DNA of 64,000 nucleotides from positions 28,371,501-28,435,500 of the forward strand of contig NC_057916.1 of the NCBI RefSeq assembly GCF_018873765.1. The letters are read 5' to 3'. Both the position numbers and the translations under genes were made by a program. The notes under the pieces are model-generated. The model was not told the origin of the DNA, made no database searches, and worked only from the letters and a program-made list of their open reading frames with translations. This document shows, one piece after another, positions 24,101 to 38,800 of this stretch. This DNA comes from Telopea speciosissima (lineage: Eukaryota; Streptophyta; Magnoliopsida; Proteales; Proteaceae). Position 1 is the first letter of the stretch; every line of letters starts with the position of its first letter.

Positions 24101-27100
24101 AGCTCCAAATCTTCTAGAAGATGCTCCACACAATCAGCAGCCTATACTCCAAGATATGCTCTATGAATATCTCCATGCAAGGATGGAAGGACCCTTGGGC
24201 CCTATAAATCTGATAAATATCTTCCACAATTAGTGCTGGACGATGGCAACATGGGTAGAACACAATCTGGAAAGTATGGGCTATATTATAACCAACATAT
24301 GAGCCCAAGTATGGACCTCAATCTGGCCCACATGTGCTGGCTGGTTGGGTTGGCTGAATATTGCTGGTCCTCCTTTTCTTCTTCATACTTCGATCTACAT
24401 CACAATGTGGCCTTCTATCCCCTCACCCATTGATCCTGTTGATGCAGTATCGCTTCCATGGATCGGGCCAAATCCGATCAAAACCCAGACCAAGAACCAG
24501 ATCCAAAGTGGGTCTAGTAGGATAAATAAGATATTTATTTTCTTTATTACGATGATATGTAATATTTTACTTATTTTATTTGATTTTCTTTGGTATGAGA
24601 TAGCTACGTAGGGAGGTAGTAGATTCCTAGTTGATTTTAGTTTCCTATTTGGAGCTGGTTTCTAATTTTTTGGAGTTTTAATTTCTTATATATGTTGTTA
24701 CTACTACAATGGAGTTCTCTTCTACCCCTTCTCTGTCCTGGCAGTAACAGCAGCCCACAAAGGCTGGTGTCTCTACCTTACCCACCTATTCTGCCCTCTC
24801 TTCTTTCCCAATTTTGGGGATCAACTCCTTTTCCTAGGGCGATTCAGACCTGAAGCTTCCCTTTGCTATGAGATACAAGTTAATTCCAGTCTGCCTCCAA
24901 GTTCTACCACTAGATTTGGTTGTAGATCATTTATTTTCTTTACCTTGTTGGCACTATTGATACTTGATTTCAAGGGGTTATGAGTTGCAAATCAGGTCCC
25001 AAATTCTTGGTTCGATTGGGTTTGTCGTGTGGGAGTTCTCCTCATCACAAGCCTCCCCTACCACCGTCAGTCTGCGATCGACCGAAGGTTAAAGACAACC
25101 ACATTCGTGGGTTGTTTTCTATAACCCTTATTTCCGCTTTTCCATTATTACCCTTCCCCTTTGTCCTTTATTTAATGTTTGTTCCCAGTCTGTCCCTAAA
25201 CAATAAATACTAATACCTATTGTGTCCTTTTCCCCTTTTACATTCCTAGTACCCCCTCTAATATTCTGGTTAATTACCAGATTGCCACTTTCCCTCTTTC
25301 CACTTCTTTTCCTCCTTGTTTGTTCTTCTATATTTTATTTTATTGTTCCTTGCTAGCCTGCTCTGTTTCTGGGCCAAACTCCAGCCCAATAGTTGAGTAT
25401 CAATCTCCCTTTTCTCCCTTCCTTTGACCCTGAGATTTGAGGCTTAAGTCACTCATAAACATAGTTGCCACGGTGTCTAGGCGAACCAAGGCGGTTGAGG
25501 GGGTTCAAAAACTAAGGCGCCCATCCATAAAGTCGATTGGACACCTACGCGACGCCTTGACAACTATGCTCATAAATGTTTCAAACCCCCAAGACCCAAA
25601 ACCGAAAGCTCCTTCTACATTGAGAACCAAACCTGCAAACCAGGCTGATTACAGAACAACCGCTAGACCTGAGTAGCAGAAATTTTATTTCATCTTTTGA
25701 TCTCTATTTTGAGTCTCTCAGTTGGAATCAATAAGCCATTGAATTATCAACCTCCCCCAGAAGTTTTGAGTCAATCCAAGCCTATTTGATTGAGTTCGAT
25801 CATCTGAAATTAAGTCTGGTTAATGTAGAAAGGGTTCAGCTAAAAACCATTCTACAGTAGGATCAATAAAAGTTGCAGCAGATTATCAATAATAGAAGCA
25901 AATCAGAATTAGAAGGTAAACACCCAAAAATAGAAAGAAAACAATAACTAGGAAAACAGCATTGTGTTTAGGCTCCAAGGAGGATCGAGTGTAGGCCTGA
26001 ATGTGATGAAGCTTTGCTGCAAGTTTGGTACAGTTCTGATGGACAGCAAAGAAGACCTGAGTTGGTGATGGAATTAGAAGGTTAAGGCTGTGGAAAAATC
26101 CAGCCAGCAGACTGGGCTGGAACTGGGATCAGGTGGGCTCCTTCTTGGTGTGATTCAATACCCCAAAGCTCTGCTGGAACAAGGCTCAGACCTGGGAGAG
26201 AAACTGGTTCGATTGCTGCAGGCAGCAGGGCAGAAAACAGATCTGCAGGAGTGTGGTTCGATCCTTCTCTGGTGATGATCAGCAACAGCAGTTAAGGCTT
26301 GCTTGGAGAACAGCTTCTAGGATTCAGTTGTGATCAATTGCAGCAGTTGCAGTCACAAACACAGCAAGGGATATCGAGCAGGACAGGAAGAGAAGATGGG
26401 ATAAGAAGAAGGAAAGGGATAGGAGGATTCGGCTCTCACAGCCAGGCCCCTATTAGCCCTAGGATTTTGGCTCTCTCAGCCAAAGGCCTCCCAGCTCTTC
26501 ATGTCACAGCCATTGGACAAGAGAATCTTTTGCTTTCAAAGCAATTTTTTTTCATTCAACTATTCAAATCGTGGGGTGCCTCTATGGGCAAGTTACAATA
26601 TATAAAGGCCCAAGGATTGAGATCCAAAATAGAAACTAAAATTAGAAAGTCCCTTATAAGGCTGAGACCTGGGTTACAAGTAATGAAACTAAAATAAAAA
26701 CTCAAAGGTGCAAGGTTCAAAATAAAAAGTAAGTCCAATTAAAAATAGAAACTTAAGCACATATTCTAAATCTGAGATTAGAAACTAAACTAAACTCCTA
26801 ACTCCCCCACACATAGACAAAATTGAGTCTTCTAATAAAGTCTTCACATGATCTGGTCTTGGGCCCCTCAAGATCTTCTAGTAGCATTCACACCAAGGCA
26901 AAATAAGGGGCTGTGACACTGTTCACGTGAACAGTATTTTGGCATCTTCTTCATGGTTTGATCTACATCACTGGTTCTCCGCCTCCCTCTACTTATCGTG
27001 AGGTTGAAGAAGGGATGGACTTTAGTATTTACGATTAGGCCCTCACTTGCTATTATTACATAAACACCCTTCCCTCCATATTTTATTTCTGTTTTATCTC

Positions 27101-29761
27101 CTCATTATATTAACTTTCAGAATTGCCCTCTTTCATTTAGAATTAATTCCTAATTGGTCCAAACTCTGTTACCTTACTCTTGAGGGTCTGATTTGTCTCA
27201 AAATTTACAGACTTGCCACTGTTTCTTATATTTGGAATTTATTCACTTGAGTGGGCCCATGGCGACCCAAATTTAGGGTTCTAGAACTCGGGTTTGCATC
27301 AATTAGCATCAGAGCCAGACTTGGCCATGGATTCCTTATTTTCAAAACTAGAGTTCGCTTGCCGAAATAGAAGAACTGTTGTTTATTCATAGATGAAGGA
27401 CGAAGTAAGAATTTTGTTTTGCAGTCCGTGGTAAATATATTGTCTAAAACGGATGAAATTATCATTGAATCTAACGGTGATGTTATCATCGAATTTTCAG
27501 TTTCTTCCTACTTTGATGGTGCTAGATGTCATGTGCTTCCTTCTTCCAAACATGACATCATAATTGGTCAATCATGGATGGAAGAATGGAATGTTATCCT
27601 TAATCATGAAGGAACGAACTCAACTTATGTTAAAGCCCACCCATCTACTGATGCAGATTCATCACCCAAATGGGCTTATTTTATTAGGAATAAGTCTAGG
27701 GTTGGCATATATATATGTTGGGCCTTTGATCCCAAGGGTTTTCTATGTAATAGGCCACTTTAATGAGCCTAAACTAGGGGTATATAGGTTGCATACGGGA
27801 TTAGTCCAATACTAGGTTTATTTTTATGTTTTTTATTTGAACCGGTTCAAATTGGTTGCATCCAATTGGTTCAATTTAAGTGATCATGTGACTTGGTTAA
27901 GTGGTTATGTGACAACTTAAGTGGTCAAGTGATGTAAGTTGGGCCGGATTAGAACTCTATAAGTCCAGCCATGTTTTGAGTCTATTTCCTTTAGTATTCT
28001 AGTTTCCTAGTCAGTTTAAGTTACCTAATAGGTTAGGGATAGGGTTAGGCCATTCCTTTTTAGTATCTAAGTCTAATTTTGAGTCTTTTATATAAGGTTG
28101 TAAGGGGGCCACGTATTGAATACGAATTTGATTAATAAAAAATATTGTTTTGCTGCTGTCTTTGCTGCTGCTGCTGCTTCTCTCTTCAGAGACTGTCTTG
28201 TGTGTCATATCAAGACCCCCCCTTGTGAGTAATATCAAGGTTGAAGGACTGGAATCCCCCAGTAACTCCTTGCATCTTGTAGATCGGGATGTCCTCTCTT
28301 AGTTTTTCTTCAATCTGCTACTGTTGGAGATCAGTGTTAATTCAAGTAAGTAGTTTTATAATTCTACAATTTCATTCCTCTTCTTAATCCTCCACTTAAC
28401 CCTAATCGATTCCCATAACCCTAGCCTCACTCTAAAATCTGTCCAGCCTTATCCCTCCACTCGATCTCAGTTGCAGCCCAATCTGTCCATCAAAACCCTA
28501 AATTTCAGAATTTCGTAACTCATCCAAACCCTAACTTCTTTATACCAAAATAACCCCCTAGACCTGCATATTAAATCCATATAAGACCCATTCCCAAATT
28601 CCCATCCTAAACCCTAGAATTAACCTAAATCCTAGTGTTGTCCATTCGAACCAGCAACCCCTTTTGTAATTAATCCTATTGTCTGGCTCCTAGTAGGTCT
28701 CCCACCTATCTAGGACTACATTAATTCGTATCAGAGCTATGGCGGAGGGAAGCTCCAACCAAGCCTCGAAAGACCCACCTCCATTCGTTTTTAAGACCCG
28801 AGTTCGTCTACCCAATGGGAGCACAGCCATATTAATTATGAGAGGTAACGTAACAACATTATTTCACAATCCGTGGTGGATATGTTGTCCCAGCCAGGAG
28901 AGATTTGCATCATGCATTCATGCCTACAGGTCAAGTCTTTGTTGAATTTGAGTGTTCCTCATACTCTGACGGTGCTTGGTGTAAGCCGGTACCATCTCTA
29001 AGGAGCGTTATTGCAGTAGGTTGTAATTGGTTAGACGAGCGACAAGGTTGGATTGAACCTAAAAACAACTCGTGTGTCCTACCTGATCGACACCGTCTAT
29101 ACCATTTGTTTACTCTAAAAGGGTTACAACCAAAGGTGACCACATCAACTGTACAGCCACAGGGACTGCCGAACATATTAACTCAAACGCAAGTGGCATC
29201 GACTGTGTTTGAAGTTTCACCAATGGGGGATGTACCAACAGAAGATTCTACTAAGGCAATTTGTGTTGAAGAGATTCAAGAACCGATAGCTAAAGAAATT
29301 CAAGTAGACCAAGTTGCACCAGTAGTTAAGATCATAATTGAGAAGCTCGGCCATCAAATTGATGTGGAGGTCCAAAACACAATTGTAGAAGATTCTACTG
29401 AAGAGGTATACATTGAAGAGAACAAAGTAGACAAGGCTGAAGACATGGAAGATGAAGTGGTGGTTGAGAACACTCCACAAGAAATCATCGACATCCAAGA
29501 TACTGTTCTTGAAGAGGTCGAGCACATAGAGTTTGTTATGCCACTATGGTTCTCTGAAGAGAAAGCTCCACGCCTTGAAGACTTTATTCCTATTATTCTT
29601 GCCTCACCAGAGTTCTGTTTGGGAGTGGTCAAAGCTGCTACTCACAAGTTGTTTCCCCCTTATCACTGCAAAATTCGAGGACGAATTTTTTCAAGCTGGG
29701 GAGAGTTGATGCAAATTCATCACCCAAATGGGCTTATTTTATTAGGAATAAGTCTAGGGTT

Positions 29762-29804
<43 letters not shown>

Positions 29805-32800
29805 GGCCTTTGATCCCAAGGGTTTTCTATGTATTAGGCCACTTTAATGAGCCTAAACTAGGGGTATATAGGTTGCATACGGGATTAGCCCAATACTAGG
29901 TTTATTTTTATGTTTTTTATTTGAACCGGTTCAAATTGGTTGCATCCAATTGGTTCAATTTAAGTGATCATGTGACTTGGTTAAGTGGTCATGTGACAAC
30001 TTAAGTGGTCAAGTGATGTAAGTTGGGCTGGATTAGAACTCTATAAGTCCAGCCATGTTTTGAGTCTATTTCCTTTAGTATTCTAGTTTCCTAGTCAGTT
30101 TAAGTTACCTAATAGGTTAGGGATAGGGTTAGGCCATTCCTTTTTAGTGTCTAAATCTAATTTTGAGTCGTTTATATAAGGTTGTAATGGGGCCAAGTAT
30201 TGAATACGAATTTGATTAATAAAAAATATTGTTTTGTTGCTGTCTTTGCTGCTGCTGCTTCTCTCTTCAGAGACTGTCTTATGTGTCATATCAAGACCTT
30301 CCCTTGGAGTAATATCAAGGTTGAAGGACTGGAATCCCCCAGTGACTCCTTGCATCTTGTAGATCGTGAGGTCCTCTCTTAGCTTTTCTTCAATCTGCTA
30401 CTGTTGGAGATCAATGTTAATTCAAGTAGTTTTATAATTCTGCAATTTCATTCCTCTTCTTAATCCTCCACTTAACCCTAATCGATTCCCATAACCCTAG
30501 CCTCACTCTAAAAGCTGTCCAGCCTTATCCCTCCGCTCGATCTCAGTTGCAGCTCAATCTGTCCATCAAAACCCTAAATCCAATTCTGCCCTAAATTTCA
30601 GAATTTCGTAACTCATCCAAACCCTAACTTCTTTATACCAAAATAACCCCCTAGACCTGCATATTAAAGCCATATAAGACCCATTCCCAAATTTCCATCC
30701 TAAACCCTAGAATTAACCTAAATCCTAGTGTTGTCCATTCGAACCAGCAACCCCTTTTGCTATTGATCCTGTTGTCTGGCTCCTAGTAGGTCTCCTACCT
30801 ATCTAGGACTACATTATCTACCACACACTACTGTCATGAAAGGGTTGCAGCGTGATAGCTCTTTAAGCGATACCAATAATCCAACCACAGAGGAATTTTG
30901 AAGATGTGGAGCCCCAAAAACATATTCCAATTGGAGAGACACCATTTGGAGTTGTTTGTAAGGATATCGAGACAGTTGATTTTCTTCTTCCTCCACAGAT
31001 CCTAGGGGTTTGATGCGGACTGTTGCTGATTTTTATTAGAAGCGTTGCATCACCATCAAGTTAAAACAAGTGTTCAATGATGTCGATCAAGTGGTGACAA
31101 TCCCTTCAAGTCTACAAAATTCAGGGGGAACTGATGCAGTAAAGATTGTCCAATTGGACCATGCCTCAGGTGACTTTATTTGGCCCATGATTAGTATCCA
31201 TGGTCCTTGGGCTTCTTATTTTTGGAATTATTGATGTAATGGGCCTCTTTTATAAGCCCATATTTAGGATCTTAATTTTGTACACAGGATTTAGTAAATA
31301 GATAAGACTATGTTGAGTATCCTTTGCTTTTAAGTTAGTTTAATCCAGAAAGAGTCCTTTTCAGTTAAGCATTTTATGCCTAATTATTAGTTAGTAGTTT
31401 ATGTTTGCTTGAAGTAATCTACAGCAAGTACTTGATCAGTTTATGTTAGTTTTTGTTTAAGTTGGTTGAAGGATAGTTGTGTGTCCTTTATCTCAAGTTT
31501 GACCACAGATTTTATCATTTGGGCCTCTTGCACCTAAGATCCATAAACTAGATTTCCAGATTGCATATTTGGCATCAAAGCCACACCCAACCCCTACTAG
31601 GTTAAATGGGTGAACACAATAGTAATATCAAAATCAACAATAACATTTTTGCTCACAAATTCTATTGGCAGGTTGGTCGATAGGTACAGTGACATTTTAC
31701 CCTTGCAGGTTTGTCACTAGGGATGTATACGGATCGGATTCGGCTCGGATAGTACTATATCCGCATCCGCATCCGATTAGCTTTCGGACAGATTCGGATA
31801 GTGCTAAACGGATACGGATCGAATATTTTATCCATTTACATGTAAATATAGCTTTTCGGATAGCTATAGCCTATCTGTATCCGCATCCGTTTAGCTTTCG
31901 GACGGATTTGGATAGTGCTAAATGGATACGGACACGGATACGGAAACGGATTTCGGCTATTCATTTACACCCCTATTTGTCACATCCTCCTTGGGCAACC
32001 ATGGTTATTTGACAAGAAAGTACAAAACTGTGGGCATGAAAATACCTATTCCTTCAAGCACGGTGGACCAAGACAAAACTCCTTCCTACCAAAGACCTGA
32101 TGACCAAGCTCAATTGGACAATAAGATCGTTTCTCCTCCAATGAGTTGACTCATTAATGTAAGACTAGGTTACTAGTCCAAAAAAAACCCACAAAATTCA
32201 AAATTAGAATAAACCCAGAATTAGAAAATTAGGGTTTCAAACCAAACCAGCCATGCAGTTGTAATCAAACTTGGATCGAATGTAGTAGCACGCAAGGGGA
32301 ATATCTGCTCCGAATTTCATCCAATTCTGATGGTTGGATGTTGAGATATGAGAGAAACACCAAAATAGAAAGTTGGAGAATATCTCACAGCAGTGCTGAA
32401 TTTGGGCTCCAATGGAGATCAAGTATGGGTCTTGATAAAATGGACAAAGCCTCCAAATTGGAGCTGATTCCAATGGTCAGAAACAAAGGTAGAAGAAGAT
32501 TACCAATTTAGAAGGTAGGAGCTACTGACCAAATCAGCCAGCAAAAGGAACTCAAACTGGGATCGAGTGTAAGGTACCTTGGCAGGGTTTAGCCCTCCAA
32601 AACTCAGCCAAGTCTGATCAGTGGTTGCTGAGATATGAAGATCCAAAGGTTGCAGCAGCAGAGAACTTGAAGAGGTGCAACCGCAGGTGTGGGGATGGAT
32701 TTCCTGGCCCCAGTTCAGCAGCAGCAACTCCAGCAGTGATTTGGGTTGATCTCTGGTCATTCAAAGATGCAGCAGCAGTGGAATAATGTTGACACAAGTG

Positions 32801-35800
32801 TAGCAGCAAAGCAGTTGAAGACTCGCAGCAGCAGTCACCAACAGAACTCGAGTAGGGCAGAAGGAAGGAAGAAGAGAAGAAAATAGAAGGTAGGGGATAG
32901 GTGGATCAGGCACTCTCAGCCAGGCTCCTTTAGCCCTTCATTGTCACTCAATTTGACAAGAGAAATCAGTGCTCAAAAGCAATTTTTCATTCATCTTCTT
33001 AAAATCGTGGGGAGGCTTCTAAAAGCCTTTACAATATATAGAGGGCTATGCTTGCCCCTCAAGTTAAAAGAACATAGAAAGTTACATAATTTAGTAACTA
33101 GGAATGACATGAAATAGACACTAATATTTAGAAACACGAAAAATAGAAACTAAATATAATCTTCTCAAGTGCAGCCAATCCTTTCCTTCTTGTCAAAAGT
33201 CAAAACTGGAGTCTCATGTGGTCCCCACATAGATACTATCAGCCAGCAGCAGTGTTGAAGAAAGACCAAGTGATATTGACTAAAATACCCCCACGATCTG
33301 GGTTTGGGAGACCCAGCAACTCCCAGCCTTAATAGGCTGGCCCAACACATAGTTGGTTGGCCCTATGGCCCAATGGGTTGGTCCACCAATTGGTGAAGTG
33401 AACCAGCCCTTCTCCCATGAGTTCCTTTGATGTATTTCTTGCCAAACAGCTTGGCATCTGCATCACACATATGGTATCCTTGGTCCTTATTCAAACTCAA
33501 CAGAGATGAGTCCTTTTCAAAGGGCGCGAATTGATACAGTAGCATGTGCGTGGCTAGATGGCATGACCTGATCTAGAAACACAGACTGAGGCGAACTTGG
33601 CCCAAACCGAAATTTTGGTCTAATAAGGGTTGGTAAGGTTATAGGTTATTCTTGTAATAATTTATTTTGAGGATTAATTAGATACATAGGAGTTTTAGCT
33701 TCCTTGTTAGAGTTAGTTTCCAGTTTTCATTTCCCTATTAGAGTCGTCTTTTTTTCTTTCTTTTTTTTGAGTAGACATTTTCTTTTATTTATATACATGT
33801 AACTCTACGATGGGATTAGAGATTGAATGAATTGAGTTTGAGTTGATACAGTGTTTGGCTGCTGATCGTGTGGCCTTCTCTGCCCTCCCCATCAATCCTG
33901 TCCTCTTTCCATCTACGTAAGCTCCCTTAAATCTATTTCTTTCCCTGTTTCTTTCCCTATTTCCTCTTCTTTTCCCCTTGTTTCTTCTTCTATGTCTTCT
34001 GCTATTGTTTCTTGCTAGCCTGCTCTGTTTTGAGGTGAAACTCCAGCCCCAAAAGTTGAGTATTGAACTCCCTTGTCTCTCTTCTGTTCACCCTGAGATT
34101 TGGGGCTTGGATCACTCATTTGTAAACATTTCAAACCCCCAAGATCCAGTCCTGAAAGGCTGAAAGCCCCTTCTACGTTGAAAACCAAACTTGCAAACCA
34201 GGCTGGTTTCAGAACTACCACTAGACTTGAGTTGCAGAAATTTATTTCATCTTTTGATCTCTCAGTTGGAATCAATAGGCTTATCAACCTCTCCCAAAAG
34301 TTGCGATTCAATCCAAACTTATTTGGTTGATTTTGATCTTCTGAAACCAAGTCTGGTTTTCTATTTATGATTAAGCCCTCATTTGCTATAATTACATGAA
34401 AAACCCTTCCCTCCATATTTTATTTCTGTTTCATTCCCACATCATATTGACTTCCAGAATCGCCCTCTTTCTTTTAGAATTAATCCCTGATTGGTCCCAA
34501 AATCTGTTACTTTACTCGAGGGTCTGATTTGTCTCGAATTTTACAGAATCACCACTGTTTCTCATACTTGGAATTTTAAAGAATTGAGTGGGCTCATAGT
34601 GACCAAAATTTAGAGTTTTGGAACCCGGGTTGCATCAATGAAATCTGGACTAGCATAGAAGCCAGGACATTATTTGATATGCTCAATCAATATATTTTAA
34701 ATTTCATATAACTATACTTCAGGTAAGAGAAAAATAAGGATTCTGGACTAGCATAGTGATGCAGATTCACCACCAAATAGGGCTTGTTTCATTGGGAATA
34801 AGTCTAGGGTTGGGTTACATACATGTTGGGCCTTTGATCCCATGGGTTTCTAATGTAATAGACCACTTTTATGGGCCTAAAATATGGGTATATAGGTTGC
34901 ATACGGGATTAGCCCAATACTTAGTTTATTTTTATGTTTTTTAATTGAACCGGTTCAAATTGGTTGCATCCAATTGGCCAATTTAAGTGATCATGTGACT
35001 TGGTTAAGTGGTCATGCAACAACTTAAGTGGTCATGTGATGTAAGTTGGGCTGGATTAGGACTCTATAAGTCCAGCCATGTTTTGAGTCTATTTCCTTTA
35101 GTATTCTAGTTTCCTAGTCAGTTTAAGTTACCTAATAGGTTAGGGATAGGGTTAGGCCATTCTTTTTTAGTGTTTAAGTCTATTTTTGAGTCTTCTATAT
35201 AAGTTTGTAAGGGAGGCCAGCATTACATACGAATTTGATTAATAAAAATTAGCTTTATGCTTGCTGCCATTGTTGCTGCTCTTTGTGAGTGTATATCCTT
35301 GTGGATCTCAAGGTGGAACGGATTGGTGGATCTCCAATCGACTCCTTGCATCGTGAAGATCGGGAGGGCTGCTACTTATCTCCTTACATCGTGAAGATCG
35401 GGAGACCCCATTATTCATCTTCAAAGTTGCTACCATTGAAGACCTGCAACAAGTAAGAAATTCTGCAACTATTCTTCTTCCTTCTAGAAGATCACATACA
35501 AGGTCATTTTCGTGAGAATTCTGCCCAGCCAAATCTAACCATTAGAACCTGCTAAAAATCTGATTGAGTCTTCCTCGAACCCTAAGAGAGACTCGATTCA
35601 AATTTCAGCACCATCCACCCAGCCAATTGTCTGAAATTATAGTTTTACCCCTCTTCCCTACTTTTACTAGGAAACCTCCATAACTTCGAATCTGTCCATC
35701 AGTTTCAAACCAAACTTTCAGCATACATCCCTTACATCATTGTTGACACTCGATCCAAGTTTCAGCCCCAAACTCCCACTCTAACCCCTTCATCTCCTTG

Positions 35801-38800
35801 CTCCATTAAAACCCAAACCCAAAACCCTAAAATTCAATTCTGCCCAAAATTACAGAATTTCAAAACTCATCCAAACCCTAACCTTTTCATACCATATTTA
35901 CCCCCTAGACCTGCCCATTAATACCCTATAAACCCCTTTCCCAATATCCAACCCAAACCCTAGGAATTGACCTAAATCCTAGTGCTGTCCATTCGAACCA
36001 GCAGCCCCTTTTGTTCTTTGATCCTGTTGTTTGGCTCCTAGTAGGTCTCCTACCTATCTAGGACCACATTACATAGAAGCTAGGACTGGTGTAGAGAGCA
36101 GTTGAGGATTTAAAATAAGAAAACAGGTTAAGATTAGCAGTACAGCATAGAAATTGCAGAAATTCTAAATATCTAAGAAGAAGAAGATGATGAACAATGA
36201 AAGATTAAAAGAAAGGAGAAAAAGTAACAATGAATCCTTATGATATGTATAGCTTCAAAATTTTGTATTGATATTGATCTGCACCATTGGTCACTAAGAG
36301 AAGTCTAACAAATGTTCGTTACAACCCTATTTCTACACTTAAAATGAAAGAACAATTGAACTTACTATACTTGGACACTATAAATTCAAGTAAAAGAAAT
36401 TCTTCAGGGGAAAAAAACTCTTGTTGAAGCATAAAAAATCTTTTATTCCCAAGATTGGTGGTGTGTGAGAACCAATATTGCTATATACAACAGCTAGCAC
36501 ACACAGTGCTGTGGTTGCATTCTGGACCATTATATATCACCCCAACCCTGGAAAAAAATATGCAGCTGGGAGGGATACCTATTAGATTAGGCTTTTGTTG
36601 GGTCTGGCCCATCAGCCCAAATAAGAAGCAGGCTGCTATTATGCAAGAATCAAGATACCTCTTTTAGAACTCATGGACCAGCCCAAACCACCCAGCTGGT
36701 CCAACTTAAAGTTCTAATCATTACACAATCAAGAGTGAAGCCAACCCTATTGAATGCATTGGACGAAAATAGGAAGCAAAGCATCCACCAACTGATGTAG
36801 CTCAATGACAGCAATGCCTAGGCTCTAGTCACTTCTGACGAAGAGGTTGTTGGATTTTTCCCCATACCCCTTCCTTGGTATATAAAAAGATATTTTCTTT
36901 TATTTTTTGTTTTTTCCCTTTTTCCCTTTTTCCCTCCACACCTCCCCCCCTTTTCTTCTTCCTTCTTCTTATCCATCTTTTCAGTTTAGCTATTCAAGAT
37001 TGTATTATTAGGGGCAGGGGTAATTTGTCCCAAAATCATTTTTTGTGGTAAGATTGTGGTAAGACTTTTATCTCTACATCTTCCATTGATTTGTCTAGCG
37101 GTTCTTTATTTCTTCAAGGTTTGAATACCAAGTAATAAAGAATTAGCTATCGGTTTTCAAAATATAAGAAACTATAAAACAGTGTCATCCTTGAAAACCC
37201 AAAATAGAGAACACAGTACCGAAAGGATCTAAGTTTCAAAATCTATCATCTATGATCCATCTTCCTTCAACCTTGGGCATATTCCATGCAGCCTTTTCCC
37301 TCGCCAGATCATTTATTACATGAAGCCATTTCTAATTTACATATTCAACCACAATGTCAATGTAGCATATGGGGATTAGACTTGACATGAAAAATATAAC
37401 CATTAAATTAGCTGGCAAAGAATGAGAACTTCCTGACAATTAAAAAGAAAGGGAATGGATCAATACAATGACTGGAATGAAAAATGTACCTCTGTATCAA
37501 AGTACCCCAATGCCACATCTCCAGCTCCATCTTGCTGTGGTATGTATCCGCCTGGACGAAAATGTGGTGCAAAATCCTCTCTTTTCCGCTTTCCAGAAGA
37601 TACAAAAAAATCCTAAATCCCACACCAACATAAAGTGTGACAAATTTCAGCAATAGCAAGTCATAATTTTTTTCACACATAGAGGGAAGGAATTTTTTTG
37701 GTCGATGAAAATTAAAGAACCTATTCATTGCAGAGATTTTAATCCCATACAGAACTCGTGTATTATAGACGACTGGATTTCCAATGAACCATGAAACTAA
37801 CCATTCTTTCAGGATAAAGGATACCTGCATTGTAGGTTGATGAGAAGCTCCTCTGTCCACCTCATCCCGTCCCTCCACATAAGCTGCACTTCACATACAT
37901 CAAAAAACTATAAAATCATTGAGGGCAGTAGTAGCAGAAAGGTATGCCTTTTTACCTACCAACATTAACATCAACACCTAGAGGTCTTTGATTCATCCAA
38001 GGAGAAGTTGCTTGCTGTGACAACAAAAGGAGAAGATCAGCAATATATTTATAATCAAAAGACACATGATGGTAGGGATCATAAACCAAGATTGAACCCC
38101 TAAAAGAGATGATAGAAACATACTTTCCACTCATTAAATGAAGGGGAAGAAAAAGGCCCACAAGATTGCCTTCAGGATTCTCAATAAAATGGGCAGTTAT
38201 GGATCAAACAGCACTTGAAAACAAACCCATTCAGCAAAACAAGAAGAAAATGAATGTGGCTTACCATGTAAGGATTAGGTCTTTCAGGTTTCACCTCAGT
38301 GCCACCTCCAGCATCGTGCACAGTAGGAAAGTCGTTTGATCCGGAAGGAAGTTGAAACATCGGGCTGTCCACCGTTCCTGGTAAGGGAGTCTGAATGGGA
38401 GTGAGTAGAGGTGTGGCAGTCTGTAAAGGTGTCTGCATTGGAAAACGCATTCGATGAATCCAAAAACCTGGAAATGTTATAACCGATGAAACGAATTCAA
38501 CAAATTAAGGTAGGTGAGATAATTACGAGGGCAGAAGCTTACTGGTGGGAAGAGCATATCCGCAGTAGGGGTTTCGTACTCCTCCGTGCCCTCATAAGGA
38601 ACATTTAGATCGTGAACAGGGGTGATTGGACCACCAGTGGCCTGCTTTTGTCCGGATGACCTCTCAACTGGACCCGTTATAACACCGCATTGCATCATTT
38701 TCATTTCCCATAGCTGGAAAGTCCGGAATATCAAGAATCAAACAAAAAAAAATGGGGAAAGAGAAAACTCAAACCCCCAATATAAGAAGATCGCAAACAT

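Larger units (their letters stand above)
27649..30816 (+). mobile_element. Complete two-LTR non-autonomous element, family A
   Basis: The 5' LTR is 27649-28723 and the 3' LTR 29707-30816. Both start TGATGC and end ACTACATTA. The 5-bp duplication TCTAC lies at 27644-27648 and 30817-30821. A primer site CGTATCAGAGCT is at 28728-28739 and a polypurine tract CTGGGGAGAG lies just before 29707. The interior is only 983 bp and has no gag or pol, so the element must have been moved in trans. It landed inside another non-autonomous element. Confidence 0.85.
18987..37489 (-). other. 18.5-kb intron 6 of TFIIA-L
   Basis: The intron lies between exon 6 (ending FDTE, followed by GTACAT) and exon 7 (beginning VSRVGN, preceded by AATTTCAG). 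It contains LTR elements, solo LTRs, LINE and Ty3 fragments and MITEs, listed separately. The LTR family at 27649 and 34757 is oriented opposite to the gene, so its promoters and polyadenylation signals would act on the antisense strand. Confidence 0.9.

Noticed and set aside
31915..32149. Two overlapping plus-strand frames through ILLGQPW
   Set aside because: They start inside the hAT MITE and only their downstream part is real retroelement sequence; not a gene.
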